From contig NZ_JPMI01000043.1 of assembly GCF_000733295.1 (NCBI RefSeq), positions 1-36,686 on the forward strand: DNA of 36,686 nt. The letters run 5' to 3'. Positions 15,003-23,091 of this stretch are shown one piece after another (within the stretch, counting starts at the first letter, position 1; each line of letters starts with the position of its first letter). The notes below the pieces were generated by a model, which was given only the letters and a program-made list of their open reading frames with translations, searched no databases and was not told the origin of the DNA. Origin of the DNA: Archangium violaceum Cb vi76. GTDB lineage: Bacteria > Myxococcota > Myxococcia > Myxococcales > Myxococcaceae. Position numbers and translations under genes: made by a program.

Positions 15003-15737
15003 ATGCCCGACGAATACCGCTTCTTGGTGGAGGGACGTATTCCCGTGCTCAAGGTGCACGACGAGCCCCGGCCCGGCCCGGCTGTCATCGTCCTGCACGG
15101 GCTCGGCGCGAATGCAGACACCCAGCGTGGGGAGCTGAACGCGCTCGCCACCTGGGGCCTGAGCGCCGTGGGCGTGGATGCCCCGCACCACGGTGCCCGG
15201 CGGGACGGATGGCTCGATGAGCTGGCGTGGCTCGGCCCACCCGAATCCCACGCCCGCCTGCTTCACGCCATCCGCGAGGCGGCCCACGATGTCTCCCGGG
15301 TCATCGACCACGTGGCCTCCGAAGGCCACTGGCCCATCGGGCTCGCGGGCATCTCGTTCGGCGCGTACACGGCGCTGACCGTGGCCGCCAATGACTCACG
15401 GGTCCAGGCCACCGTGTCCATCCTCGGCTCGCCGGACTGGACTCCGCGCGAGGGTCCCATCACCGAGGAGCTCCACTGGCTGATGCGGCACGCGCCGGTC
15501 CACCGCCCGTGGGATTGTGCGCGCCACCCGGTGTTCCTGCTCAACGCGGGCCGTGACGGCGTGGTGCCGCCCCACTGGGCCCGCGACTTCGCCCACCGGA
15601 TCTGGCAGTGGCACCCCGGGTTGCACGTCGAGCATTACGAGTACCCGGAGTCGGATCACATGATGCGGCAGGAGGATTGGGACGACGCCTGGCGCCGGGC
15701 GCTCGGCTTCCTCCGGCGCACCCTGTATCGGGAGTGA
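15003..15737 (+). CDS. Alpha/beta hydrolase (dienelactone hydrolase/peptidase S9-like)
   Basis: 244 aa cytoplasmic-type esterase or peptidase. Oxyanion-side motif LHGLGANAD (about 32-40), nucleophile elbow GISFGA (Ser about 119), acid in NAGRDGVVPP (Asp about 183) and catalytic His in PESDHMM (about 219). The fold matches YjfP/prolyl-oligopeptidase-like hydrolases; substrate unknown. Stands 63 bp after the kinase and 27 bp before a GFA-like gene, all on the same strand, so read-through from cassette A is possible. Confidence 0.85.
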   Translation: MPDEYRFLVEGRIPVLKVHDEPRPGPAVIVLHGLGANADTQRGELNALATWGLSAVGVDAPHHGARRDGWLDELAWLGPPESHARLLHAIREAAHDVSRVIDHVASEGHWPIGLAGISFGAYTALTVAANDSRVQATVSILGSPDWTPREGPITEELHWLMRHAPVHRPWDCARHPVFLLNAGRDGVVPPHWARDFAHRIWQWHPGLHVEHYEYPESDHMMRQEDWDDAWRRALGFLRRTLYRE

Positions 15738-15764
15738 GCAGGCACATCGCGCGTCAAAGGTGAT

Positions 15765-16409
15765 ATGCGGGGCCCCATGTCTCGAGACGTTGAGCTCCAG
15801 TGCCGTTGCGGAAGGATTCACGGTTGGTTGCGCGATGCGGCGCCAGACACGGTGAACCGCATCGTCTGCTATTGCGATGACTGTCAGGCGTTCCTGCACC
15901 ACCTCGGCCGTGCCGAGCTGCTCGACGAGCACGGCGGCTCGGATATCGTGCAGGTCGCGCCGTCGACGCTCTCGTTCGATCGTGGCCTCGAGCTCGTCAC
16001 CGCCGTGCGCCTCACGCCCGAGGGCCTCTATCGCTGGTACGCGAGCTGCTGCAAGACACCGCTCGGCAACATGGTGTCACCGCGGCTGCCGTTCGTCGGG
16101 ATCGTCACCGAGTTGTTCCAGCAGGCGCCGAACGCCCTCCCGTGTGACGAGGTCTTCGGCGCGCCGCGCGGTGGAGTCCTCGGCAAGTTCGCGATCGGCG
16201 ATCCTCCGCCCGGGTCGGTGAAGCCGAACGTGGGCCTGATCGCGAGGACGATTCGCAAGGTGCTTGGATGGAAGCTCCTCGGCAAGGTGTGGCCCCATCC
16301 GTTCTTCGACCGCGCGAGCGGCAATCCGAAGTACCCGGTCACGGTGCTCTCCACGGCCGAGCGTGAAGCGCTCCGCGCGCTGTGTGGCCCGCGTCCCGCC
16401 CGCGCGTGA
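15765..16409 (+). CDS. GFA-like zinc protein (DUF6151-type)
   Basis: 214 aa. Cysteine pattern CRCGRIHG (about 13-20), CYCDDCQ (about 37-43) and CCKTP (about 94-98) matches the zinc-binding scaffold of the glutathione-dependent formaldehyde-activating (GFA) superfamily; the extended C-terminal half fits the DUF6151 branch. Enzymatic activity unproven. ATG 15765 is preceded by AAAGG; ATG 15777 is an alternative. Codon choice appears slightly different from neighbours (more GATCG/GCG-type runs), but there is no firm sign of transfer. Confidence 0.75.
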   Translation: MRGPMSRDVELQCRCGRIHGWLRDAAPDTVNRIVCYCDDCQAFLHHLGRAELLDEHGGSDIVQVAPSTLSFDRGLELVTAVRLTPEGLYRWYASCCKTPLGNMVSPRLPFVGIVTELFQQAPNALPCDEVFGAPRGGVLGKFAIGDPPPGSVKPNVGLIARTIRKVLGWKLLGKVWPHPFFDRASGNPKYPVTVLSTAEREALRALCGPRPARA

Positions 16410-16433
16410 GCGAGGGATGGACGGCGTGGTGTC

Positions 16434-17189
16434 TCAATACGCCACGCAGCTCACGCTGCGCGAGCTGATGGGGGATTGCATCCCGCTGCTGTCCACCACC
16501 TTGTAATACACGAAGATCTGCCGGGTGGAGGTGGTGCCGCTGGTGACCATGGGGCAGTAGGCGCTCATGGACGAAGCCTGCCGCCAGGGATTGGAGGTCG
16601 TGACGCCGCGCTCCACGTAGACATCCTGGATGTAGTGGGTGTAGCCGCCCGTGCCGCCGCTGGCGCTGCCGGTGCAGGAGAGGGAGTAGGGGGCTTGAGT
16701 GCAGGACAGGTTGGCGGTGGGGCAGCCCTGGGTGAAGGTGAAGCTCTTCGACGTGGAGCCCGTCGCGCAGGTGCCGGGAGGATTGCCGGCGCTGTCATAG
16801 ATCGCGGGAATGGCCCTCACCTGGAAGGTGTGCGAGCCGCAGCTGATCGGGCTGTCGTTGAAGCTCCAGGTGCCAGAGCGGTTGGCGTCGCCCTGGAGTG
16901 TCTGGTCACCGCGCCAGACGCCGTCGACGTAGAACGACAGCTTCACCCCATTGGCGGGGTAGGTCACCGACCAGTTCCCCCCGCCGGACAGGACTCCACC
17001 CCACGAGCTCATCCCGCCGATGTTGAGCGTGGTGACGCTGGCTCCGGCGCAATCCAGGGCCGCCTCCTGGGTGCCCAGGGTCTCCCCGGCTGGAGTCAGC
17101 CCCAATTCGTCGGGCATACCGCCACAGGCGGACAGCATCAGTCCAGACAGCGAGGCACGGAGGACAGAGCGGAGCAGGTGCTTGGGCAT
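16434..17189 (-). CDS. Secreted lipoprotein, cysteine-containing, unknown function
   Basis: 251 aa. Lipoprotein signal ending LSAC (Cys22). The mature part is Ser/Thr/Gly-rich with two Ig-like-looking beta segments (WSVTYPANGVKLSFYVDG; CGSHTFQVRAI) and paired cysteines in the second half (CPTANLSC, SLSC, CPMV, SVSC) likely to form disulfides. No recognised family. Converges on the GFA-like gene (24-bp gap). The 140-bp upstream region is unusually AT-rich for this genome. Confidence 0.72.
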   Translation of the reverse strand: MPKHLLRSVLRASLSGLMLSACGGMPDELGLTPAGETLGTQEAALDCAGASVTTLNIGGMSSWGGVLSGGGNWSVTYPANGVKLSFYVDGVWRGDQTLQGDANRSGTWSFNDSPISCGSHTFQVRAIPAIYDSAGNPPGTCATGSTSKSFTFTQGCPTANLSCTQAPYSLSCTGSASGGTGGYTHYIQDVYVERGVTTSNPWRQASSMSAYCPMVTSGTTSTRQIFVYYKVVDSSGMQSPISSRSVSCVAY

Positions 17190-17199
17190 AGGTAGGATT

Positions 17200-17260
17200 C
17201 CATGATAGATGCGGAATTCATAATAGAGGGAAATTTTCCGGTAATCCAGTATCCGGGGCG
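17200..17260 (-). promoter_or_regulatory. AT-rich divergent promoter region
   Basis: Holds runs such as GAATTCATAATAGAGG and a small dyad GGAAA-T-TTTCC, between the divergent lipoprotein (17189) and protease remnant (17334). On the minus strand TATTAT could be a -10 box, with a poor -35. Weak. Confidence 0.3.
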
Positions 17261-17333
17261 TTTTTCCTGACCGCTGGCACCTTCAGCAAGCAGCGTTGCG
17301 AATACGGCATCGCGGAGCGGTAGCCTGACCCTC

Positions 17334-18096
17334 ATGAGAAGAATCGTCTGCTCCCTTTTTCTCGCGGTACTGAGGGAAGGCTTTTGGCTCCTCGGCGCTG
17401 CAGGTGGCCGTGCGGCCGATCTGGGTGGGCATGTCCCGCTTCGACGAGGTGGTGGCGGACAGGAGCAGGGAATACGGGGGGCACGCCTTCGCCGTGGGGT
17501 TGCTGGCCCACGAGTTGACGCACCGCTGGGGCATGGGGCTCGAGCAGATGGAGCCGGCGAGCGGGGAGCGCTGGCCTCTCTCCAGTGACGCCTGCCAGTG
17601 TCACTGGTCCGCGGGGCTCCACCTTCCGGCGGCGTTCCCGGTGGCCTCCCTCTTCACTTCCCAGCCGTATCCGGAGAGTTCCCTGATGGGGGGCCATTCC
17701 TATCGCGAGGAGGCCGACGGCACCTTCACGAGGGAGGAGAAGCCCTACCTGACGCCAGCGGGGTTCTCCTGGTTGGACTTGTATGCGATGGGGCTGGCCC
17801 GGCCCGAGGAGGTGCCCGACACCTTCCTCCTCGCCGACATCGAGTCACTCGGGGATGGGCGGCTGGCGGCCCGGAAGGTGCCGGTGACGCTGGAGCGGAT
17901 CGTGGCCGCCATGGGGCCTCGCAACCCCTCGGCCTCCGAGGCCCAGCGTGAATTCAAGCTGTCCATCTACCTGATGCACCGTGGGAAGGAGCCCGATGCG
18001 GCCGCCGTGCAGCGCGCGGAGTCCATCGCCCGGTCACTGGCGGCGTTCTTCGACGCGGCCACGGGCTCGCGCTTGAAGCTCACTCCGGCCCACTGA
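17334..18096 (+). pseudogene. Decayed metalloprotease (HELTH zinc motif)
   Basis: The body is open from 17374 to the TGA at 18094-18096. It carries a zinc-metalloprotease motif LLAHELTHRWGMG and a long conserved-looking C-terminal part (LTPAGFSWLDLYAMGLARPEEVPDTF). The frame lacks an ATG: an in-frame TGA at 17371 closes it and the first start is GTG 17404, only about 35 residues before the zinc motif. A different frame supplies ATG 17334 and a good signal-peptide start (MRRIVCSLFLAVL). The simplest reading is an exported protease that lost its propeptide and the N-terminal half of its catalytic domain by a frame-changing deletion near 17370-17380. A short cytoplasmic protein from GTG 17404 (230 aa) is the alternative. 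Confidence 0.6.
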
Positions 18097-18107
18097 GGTT
18101 TTCGGGT

Positions 18108-18884
18108 TCAGCTCAGCCACATGGCCAGCGTGGTGGTGAGCAGGAAATCCAGCAGGAAGATGGCGCCACAGCCGTGCACCACCGCGCCCGCCGCCGCACG
18201 GCCCACCGCCCGCGCGCCTCCCCGCGCCTTCAGGCCCACCGCCGTCGACACCAGCGCGATCGCCAGCCCGAAGGCGCTCGCCTTCACCATGCCGCCCAGC
18301 ACGTCCGTCGCGTGCAGCATCTGCTCGAAGCTGCCGAAGAAGGCTCGCACCGGCAGCTTCAGCGTGAAGAAGGCCGCCACCGCCTCGAAGAGCACCGCCA
18401 CCAGGAAGGTGAGGGCGGACAGGCCCGACACGCTCAGCGTCATCGCCACCACTCGCGGCGCCACCAGCACCGCGAACGGATCCAGGCCAATTCCTCGCAG
18501 GCCCTCGAGCTGCCCGCCCACCTGCATCGTCGCCAGCTCCGCCGCGTTGCGCGCCCCCAGCCTCGCCGCCATCACCAGCCCCAGCAGCAGCGGGCCGAAC
18601 TCCCACAGCACCGCGTACCCCGCCGCCCACCCGAGAATGGCCCTCGCTCCGAAGCGCTCCACGTACAGCGACGTCTGCACCACCACCGTCGCCCCCGTGA
18701 GTGCCGCCGTCGCCAGTGCCAGGGGCAGCGAGCCCCAGCCGAACTCCTCCAGCCCACGCAGCAGCTCGCGGCGATCCATCCGCGCCAGTCCCAGCACCGT
18801 GCGCGCCAGCACCAGCGCCACCGACCCCACGCCGCGCACCGCGCCCAGCGCCTCCTGACCGAGCCACGTCAGCGCCGCCGTCAC
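18108..18884 (-). CDS. MlaE-like ABC permease, second system
   Basis: 258 aa. Multi-pass permease with the MlaE motif AELATMQVGGQLEGLRGIG...LVAPRVVA (about 115-145). The EQ pair of canonical MlaE is replaced by GQ. Start overlaps the ATPase stop (ATGA, 18881-18884). Unlike the set at 9571-12052 there is no MCE gene in this operon, so it either borrows the MCE protein of the other system or uses another partner, for which the upstream MopE-like lipoprotein is a candidate by position. Converges on the protease remnant with an 11-bp gap. Confidence 0.88.
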   Translation of the reverse strand: MTAALTWLGQEALGAVRGVGSVALVLARTVLGLARMDRRELLRGLEEFGWGSLPLALATAALTGATVVVQTSLYVERFGARAILGWAAGYAVLWEFGPLLLGLVMAARLGARNAAELATMQVGGQLEGLRGIGLDPFAVLVAPRVVAMTLSVSGLSALTFLVAVLFEAVAAFFTLKLPVRAFFGSFEQMLHATDVLGGMVKASAFGLAIALVSTAVGLKARGGARAVGRAAAGAVVHGCGAIFLLDFLLTTTLAMWLS

Positions 18885-19579
18885 GCGAGCGCCTCGTCCG
18901 TCCGCGCCTCCACCCCGGGGGCGGGCGGGCCGTCGTGGACGAGCCGTCCGTCGCGCAGGTACAGCCAGCGGGACAGGGGGAGCTCCGGTGGGGCCTCGGG
19001 CGCGGCGACCACCAGCGAGCCGCTCCCGGCCACCTCCAGCAGCACGCGCGCCACCTGCCGCGCCGTGCCCGGATCCAACCCCGCGAAGGGATCATCCGCC
19101 AGCAGCACCGAGGGGCTCGCCGCCAGCGCCCGGGCGATACCGGCCCGCTTGCGCATGCCTCCGGAGAGCCGCTCGGGCAGGGTGTCCGCGGCCTCCGCGA
19201 GCCCCACCGCGCGCAGCACCTCGTCCGCGCGCGCCTCCGCCTCCTCCCGGGGCACCCGCCGGCGCTCCAGGGGCAGCAGCACGTTGCGGCGCACCGTCAG
19301 CGAGTCGAAGAGGGCATCCGTCTGGAACACCATGCCGAACGCCGCCTGGCGCGCGCGCTTACCCGCGGGCGGCATCCGGGCCACGTCCTCACCATTCCAG
19401 AGGACCCGTCCGCTGGCCGGCGTCACCAGCCCCGCGAGCGCCTTGAGCAGCGTCGTCTTGCCCGCGCCCGAGTGCCCCAGGACGAGCACCCGGCTGCCGG
19501 GCGGAAGGGTGCAGGTCACCTCCTGAAGGAGCGACCGTCCCCCCTGCCGAACCGAGAGCCTGTCCGCGCGCAGCTCCAT
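18881..19579 (-). CDS. MlaF-like ABC ATPase, second system
   Basis: 232 aa. Walker A GHSGAGKT (about 35-42), Q-loop FQTD, intact signature LSGGMRKRAGIARAL, Walker B VLLADDPFAGLDP. In the Walker B motif the catalytic glutamate is replaced by aspartate (DD instead of DE), and the switch histidine seems to be lost (VVAAPEAP). Both changes would be expected to slow hydrolysis. Lies 12 bp after the MopE-like gene and overlaps the permease, so the three form an operon. Confidence 0.88.
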   Translation of the reverse strand: MELRADRLSVRQGGRSLLQEVTCTLPPGSRVLVLGHSGAGKTTLLKALAGLVTPASGRVLWNGEDVARMPPAGKRARQAAFGMVFQTDALFDSLTVRRNVLLPLERRRVPREEAEARADEVLRAVGLAEAADTLPERLSGGMRKRAGIARALAASPSVLLADDPFAGLDPGTARQVARVLLEVAGSGSLVVAAPEAPPELPLSRWLYLRDGRLVHDGPPAPGVEARTDEALA

Positions 19580-19591
19580 GTCACCCCGGGC

Positions 19592-21526
19592 TCAGGGAGG
19601 GCCCCAGCGCACCAGCGTACCGTTCTGTCCCGCGGCCCACTGCTCCCGGGGGCTGATGGCATCGAGCGACTGGAGCACCTGGCTCTGGGGGGAGGGCTCG
19701 CTCCAGGCCGTGCCGTCGAAGCGGTGGAGGAACGTGCCGCTCTGGTTGGAGAGCACGTAGATGGCACTGGGGTGGAGGGCGGCCACGTCCAGCAGCTCCA
19801 GCGTCGCCGAGCCACCGGGGGGCGGCAGCTTGCGCCACGTTCCCTCCTTGCGCTCGAGCACCAGGCCGTGCTCGCCCACCGCGTAGGCCAGCGAGCCATC
19901 CACCACGGACACGCCCCGCAGGTAGCCCGTGCCCACGTCCGCCGGCAGTTCCTCGAGGTTCCACTGTCCCGAGGCCAGGTCGAGACGGTAGGCGCGGGGC
20001 AGGGGCGCGGCGCCGGGCTGGAAGTCCTCTGCGCCCACGGCGAGCAGCGTGTCCGGGCCCAGGCCGTGGATGCTCCGCAGGCTCGCCGCCAGCTGTGTCG
20101 CCACTACCACCGGCGGAGGACTGCCCACCGGCTCCCGCCACTCCCACCGCAGCACATGGCCGGTGTTGGTCACCGCGTACACGGTGGTGGTGCCGCTCCG
20201 CTCGAAGCCCACCATGCCAGTGACGTTGCCCGGCACTCCGCTCACTGTCTGCGTGACGCAACCGGAGGTGAGGGGATGGACGCTGGCGAAGGTGCCCTCC
20301 GCCGTACCGACGAAGACGCGCCCGTCGCTCGGCCGGGCCCACGCCACCTTCCAGTGGTTCGCGGGGCCACACTCCGAGAACTGCGCCACGGAGGCGCCGT
20401 TCACGTGCGCGAGCCAGCCGTCCGGACCCGCGAGCCAGGCCTTCCCCGGTGCATAGGTCGTCACCGCCTCCCACGCCGTGCTCCACAGTGTCTGCGTCCT
20501 CCAGGCATGCGTCGCGCAGACGCCGTCCTCGTCCGTGAGGCCGTCGCAGTCGTTGTCCAGCCGGTCGCACACCTCGGTGCCGCCGCGGAAGCGCGAGGTG
20601 TCATCGCAATCGTCCGTGACGGACTTCGCGCCCACGGGCTCCTCGCAGGACAGGGCCGCCACCGTCGTGCCAGCGAGCCCGTCTCCGTCCTCGTCCGCGT
20701 ACCACGACACGGGCGTCTGCTCGCTCTTGCATTCCGCCCCGGAACCCGCCGCCGTGCAGGCCCAGGCGCCCTCGCAGCCGAGCTCCGTCCTGCACGTGGT
20801 GCCGAGGGAGAAGTCCTCGTCCTCCGTGCCGTCGCAGTCATCGTCCTTCCCGTCGCAGCGCAGCTCGGCCGTGGCCGGGTGCACGCTGGGGTCGGAGTCG
20901 TCGCAATCCCCGGCCTCCATCACCGTGCCCGGGGGCGGCACACACGCCATCACCCCCCGGGAGATGTCGCCGTACCCGTCGCCGTCCGCGTCCACGTAGT
21001 AGCCGCGCTTGCCGGGCGCGTCCTCCTCGTCACCGGAGCAGTTGCTGTCCTTTCCGTCGCACGTCTCCGGGGCGCCCGGGTACACGGTGGCGTCGGTGTC
21101 ATCGCAGTCCGTGCCCTGGCTGGTCGCGCTCGCCGCGACGAAGCCGTCTCCGTCCAGATCCTCCGCGCGCAGATCCAGGTACACCGCCGTGGTGCCGCTC
21201 GCGGGGACCTCCACCTGCCGCGTGCTCGTGGCCACCACCGGTCCCGCACACGAGCCCTCGTGGGCGCTCGCGAGCACCTGGAGGTGCCGGCTCCAGTCGG
21301 CCTTGCGGAACACCGCCACCGTCTTGGCGTCGCTGGTGCGCTCCTCCACCGCGAGCTGCTGCGTCTCGGAGCGGCTCACATCCGCTTCATCCAGTGCCGT
21401 CACGGTCAGGCACCCCGGGTGGAACGTCGCGTAGAAGATTTCCACACGTACGGCACCTGCCCCAGCCTCCGCCCCTCGACAGCCGCACAGCGCCAACATT
21501 CCCAACGCCAGCAGGAATAAACGCAT
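19592..21526 (-). CDS. MopE-like lipoprotein with Asp/Cys metal-binding repeats and propeller-like C-terminus
   Basis: 644 aa. Lipoprotein signal (MRLFLLALGMLALCGC; Cys14 or Cys16). After an N-terminal beta domain come three repeats of the MopE type, each with DCDDxD...CDGxDxxC(D/S)G, near residues 125-310, interleaved with DADGDGYGD/DEDGDGLAG calcium-binding-like loops. The C-terminal half (about 320-644) is a series of WRxxx/AVG-type strands suggesting a beta-propeller or sialidase-like surface domain. Family known from secreted or surface proteins; metal binding is an inference from the acidic loops. First gene of an operon with an MlaF/MlaE pair (12-bp gap), an unusual combination. Confidence 0.82.
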   Translation of the reverse strand: MRLFLLALGMLALCGCRGAEAGAGAVRVEIFYATFHPGCLTVTALDEADVSRSETQQLAVEERTSDAKTVAVFRKADWSRHLQVLASAHEGSCAGPVVATSTRQVEVPASGTTAVYLDLRAEDLDGDGFVAASATSQGTDCDDTDATVYPGAPETCDGKDSNCSGDEEDAPGKRGYYVDADGDGYGDISRGVMACVPPPGTVMEAGDCDDSDPSVHPATAELRCDGKDDDCDGTEDEDFSLGTTCRTELGCEGAWACTAAGSGAECKSEQTPVSWYADEDGDGLAGTTVAALSCEEPVGAKSVTDDCDDTSRFRGGTEVCDRLDNDCDGLTDEDGVCATHAWRTQTLWSTAWEAVTTYAPGKAWLAGPDGWLAHVNGASVAQFSECGPANHWKVAWARPSDGRVFVGTAEGTFASVHPLTSGCVTQTVSGVPGNVTGMVGFERSGTTTVYAVTNTGHVLRWEWREPVGSPPPVVVATQLAASLRSIHGLGPDTLLAVGAEDFQPGAAPLPRAYRLDLASGQWNLEELPADVGTGYLRGVSVVDGSLAYAVGEHGLVLERKEGTWRKLPPPGGSATLELLDVAALHPSAIYVLSNQSGTFLHRFDGTAWSEPSPQSQVLQSLDAISPREQWAAGQNGTLVRWGPP

Positions 21527-21711
21527 CGTTCGGGCATTCCCGGGCGCGCCGCGCCCCACTCGAAAAGTCTTCGTCCTTCTCCCCATTAGCCCGATGTGCG
21601 ATGCAGCGTCCAGAGAGGTGGGTTCCCGTGACCGTGCTCGCTCGGGTCCTTTGAATAAAAAATGGGGCCTGCCGTCCTGGCCCGTCCCGGAACATCTTCC
21701 TTCGCCCGACC

Positions 21712-23091
21712 ATGCATTTGATCCGTTCCGCCGTTGTCGTCCCCGTGTGTGCCTGGCTCGCTCTATGTGTGCCCGAAGTGCGCGCACAGGAGCAGCAGTC
21801 CGTCCCGGGGCCTGGAGCCGGGACCCCGTCCTCCGGGCAGTCCGAGCCCACGCGGGAACCGTTGACGCTGGAGCGCGCGGTGTCGCTGGCGGCCGAGCGC
21901 AATGAGACGGCGCTGACGGCCCAGGCCCGCGCCGAGGCCGCCGAGGCGCGTGTGGCCCGCGCCCGCGCCTTCTTCTTCCCGAGGCTGAACGCCAGCGCCA
22001 CCTATACCCGCCGCCTGCAGGACGTGGTGCGTCAGGTGGGGGGCGAGGAGGTGGTGGTCCAGGCGCGCAACGCCTTCTCCGGCAATGCCACGGCCACCGT
22101 GCCCCTCTTCGACGCGCGCGGCTTTCCGCTCCTCCAGGCGGCGAGCCGGGATCGCGAGGCGACGGCGCTGGACGCGGTGGAGGCGCGCCGGCAGGTCTCC
22201 TTCCAGGCCGCCAACGCCTTCCTGTCCACGCTGGGCCTGCAACAGGTGGCCCAGGCCGCCGAGCGCCGGCTCGTCTACGCCCGCCAGTCCCTCGAGGATG
22301 CGAAGGCTCGCGCCCAGGCCGGCCTGGCCAGCACCAACGACGTGACGCGCGCGCAGTTGGACGTGGCCACCGCGGAGGCGAACCTCGCTGACGCGGTGGG
22401 TCAAGCAGAGACGAGCCGGTTGGAGCTCGGCTACCTGCTGGTGGCTCCCGTGGAGGGCCCGCTGGCGGCGCCCGAGACGCTGCTGGGCGAGGCCTCGCGG
22501 CCGGTGGAGTCCTTTTCTCTGTTGACCGAGGGGGCCCTGGAGCGCCGCCCGGACATCCTCTCCGCGAAGCTCCGGGTGCGGCAGCAGGAGGCGCTCGCGA
22601 GCGAGCCGCTGGCCCGGCTGTTCCCCACGCTGTCGGCCACCGGCGTGTACTCGCTCACCAACGAGGCGGGCCTCGCCGGGCGCAACTGGAATGCCTTCGT
22701 GTCGGTGAACCTGGGCTGGTCGCTCTTCGACGGAGGCGAGCGCTACGCGGATCGCCGGGAGCGGCTCGCCCTGGTGCGGGTGCAGCAACTGGACGTGGCG
22801 GCGCGGACGCGGCGGGTGGACGTGGCGGTGGACCAGGCGAACGTGTTGCTGCGCACCGCCCAGGCCGCGCTGAACCAGAGCCAGGTGGCCGCCGATGCCG
22901 CCCGTCAGAACGCGGAGGAGACGAGCATCCTCTATCGCCAGGGGATTGCGTCGTCCCTCGCGTTGAGCGATGCGCAGGTGAGGCAGTTCGAGGCCGAGGT
23001 GGCGCTTGCCCGGGCTCGCTATGCATTGGGGTCCGCGCTCCTGGAGCTGCGGATCGCCGTCGGACTCGATCCGCTGGGGAAGGAGCCGTAA
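21712..23091 (+). CDS. TolC-family outer-membrane efflux protein
   Basis: 459 aa. Signal peptide (cleavage near EVRA-Q, residue 25), then the two-fold repeated OEP domain with long coiled-coil helices rich in Ala, Arg, Glu and Gln. Forms the outer-membrane channel of a tripartite pump. No cysteine lipobox. ATG 21712 has no obvious ribosome-binding site. It opens a three-gene efflux operon; the 185-bp upstream gap shared with the MopE-like gene includes an AT-rich stretch near 21651-21663 that could belong to the promoter. Confidence 0.92.
   Translation: MHLIRSAVVVPVCAWLALCVPEVRAQEQQSVPGPGAGTPSSGQSEPTREPLTLERAVSLAAERNETALTAQARAEAAEARVARARAFFFPRLNASATYTRRLQDVVRQVGGEEVVVQARNAFSGNATATVPLFDARGFPLLQAASRDREATALDAVEARRQVSFQAANAFLSTLGLQQVAQAAERRLVYARQSLEDAKARAQAGLASTNDVTRAQLDVATAEANLADAVGQAETSRLELGYLLVAPVEGPLAAPETLLGEASRPVESFSLLTEGALERRPDILSAKLRVRQQEALASEPLARLFPTLSATGVYSLTNEAGLAGRNWNAFVSVNLGWSLFDGGERYADRRERLALVRVQQLDVAARTRRVDVAVDQANVLLRTAQAALNQSQVAADAARQNAEETSILYRQGIASSLALSDAQVRQFEAEVALARARYALGSALLELRIAVGLDPLGKEP

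Noticed and set aside
17274-17290. CTGGCAC sequence upstream of the protease remnant
   Set aside because: No GC at the required 10-nt spacing.
18701-21520. Plus-strand open frame of about 940 codons opposite the MopE-like gene
   Set aside because: Shadow frame; the minus strand has lipobox, DCDD repeats and correct gene ends.
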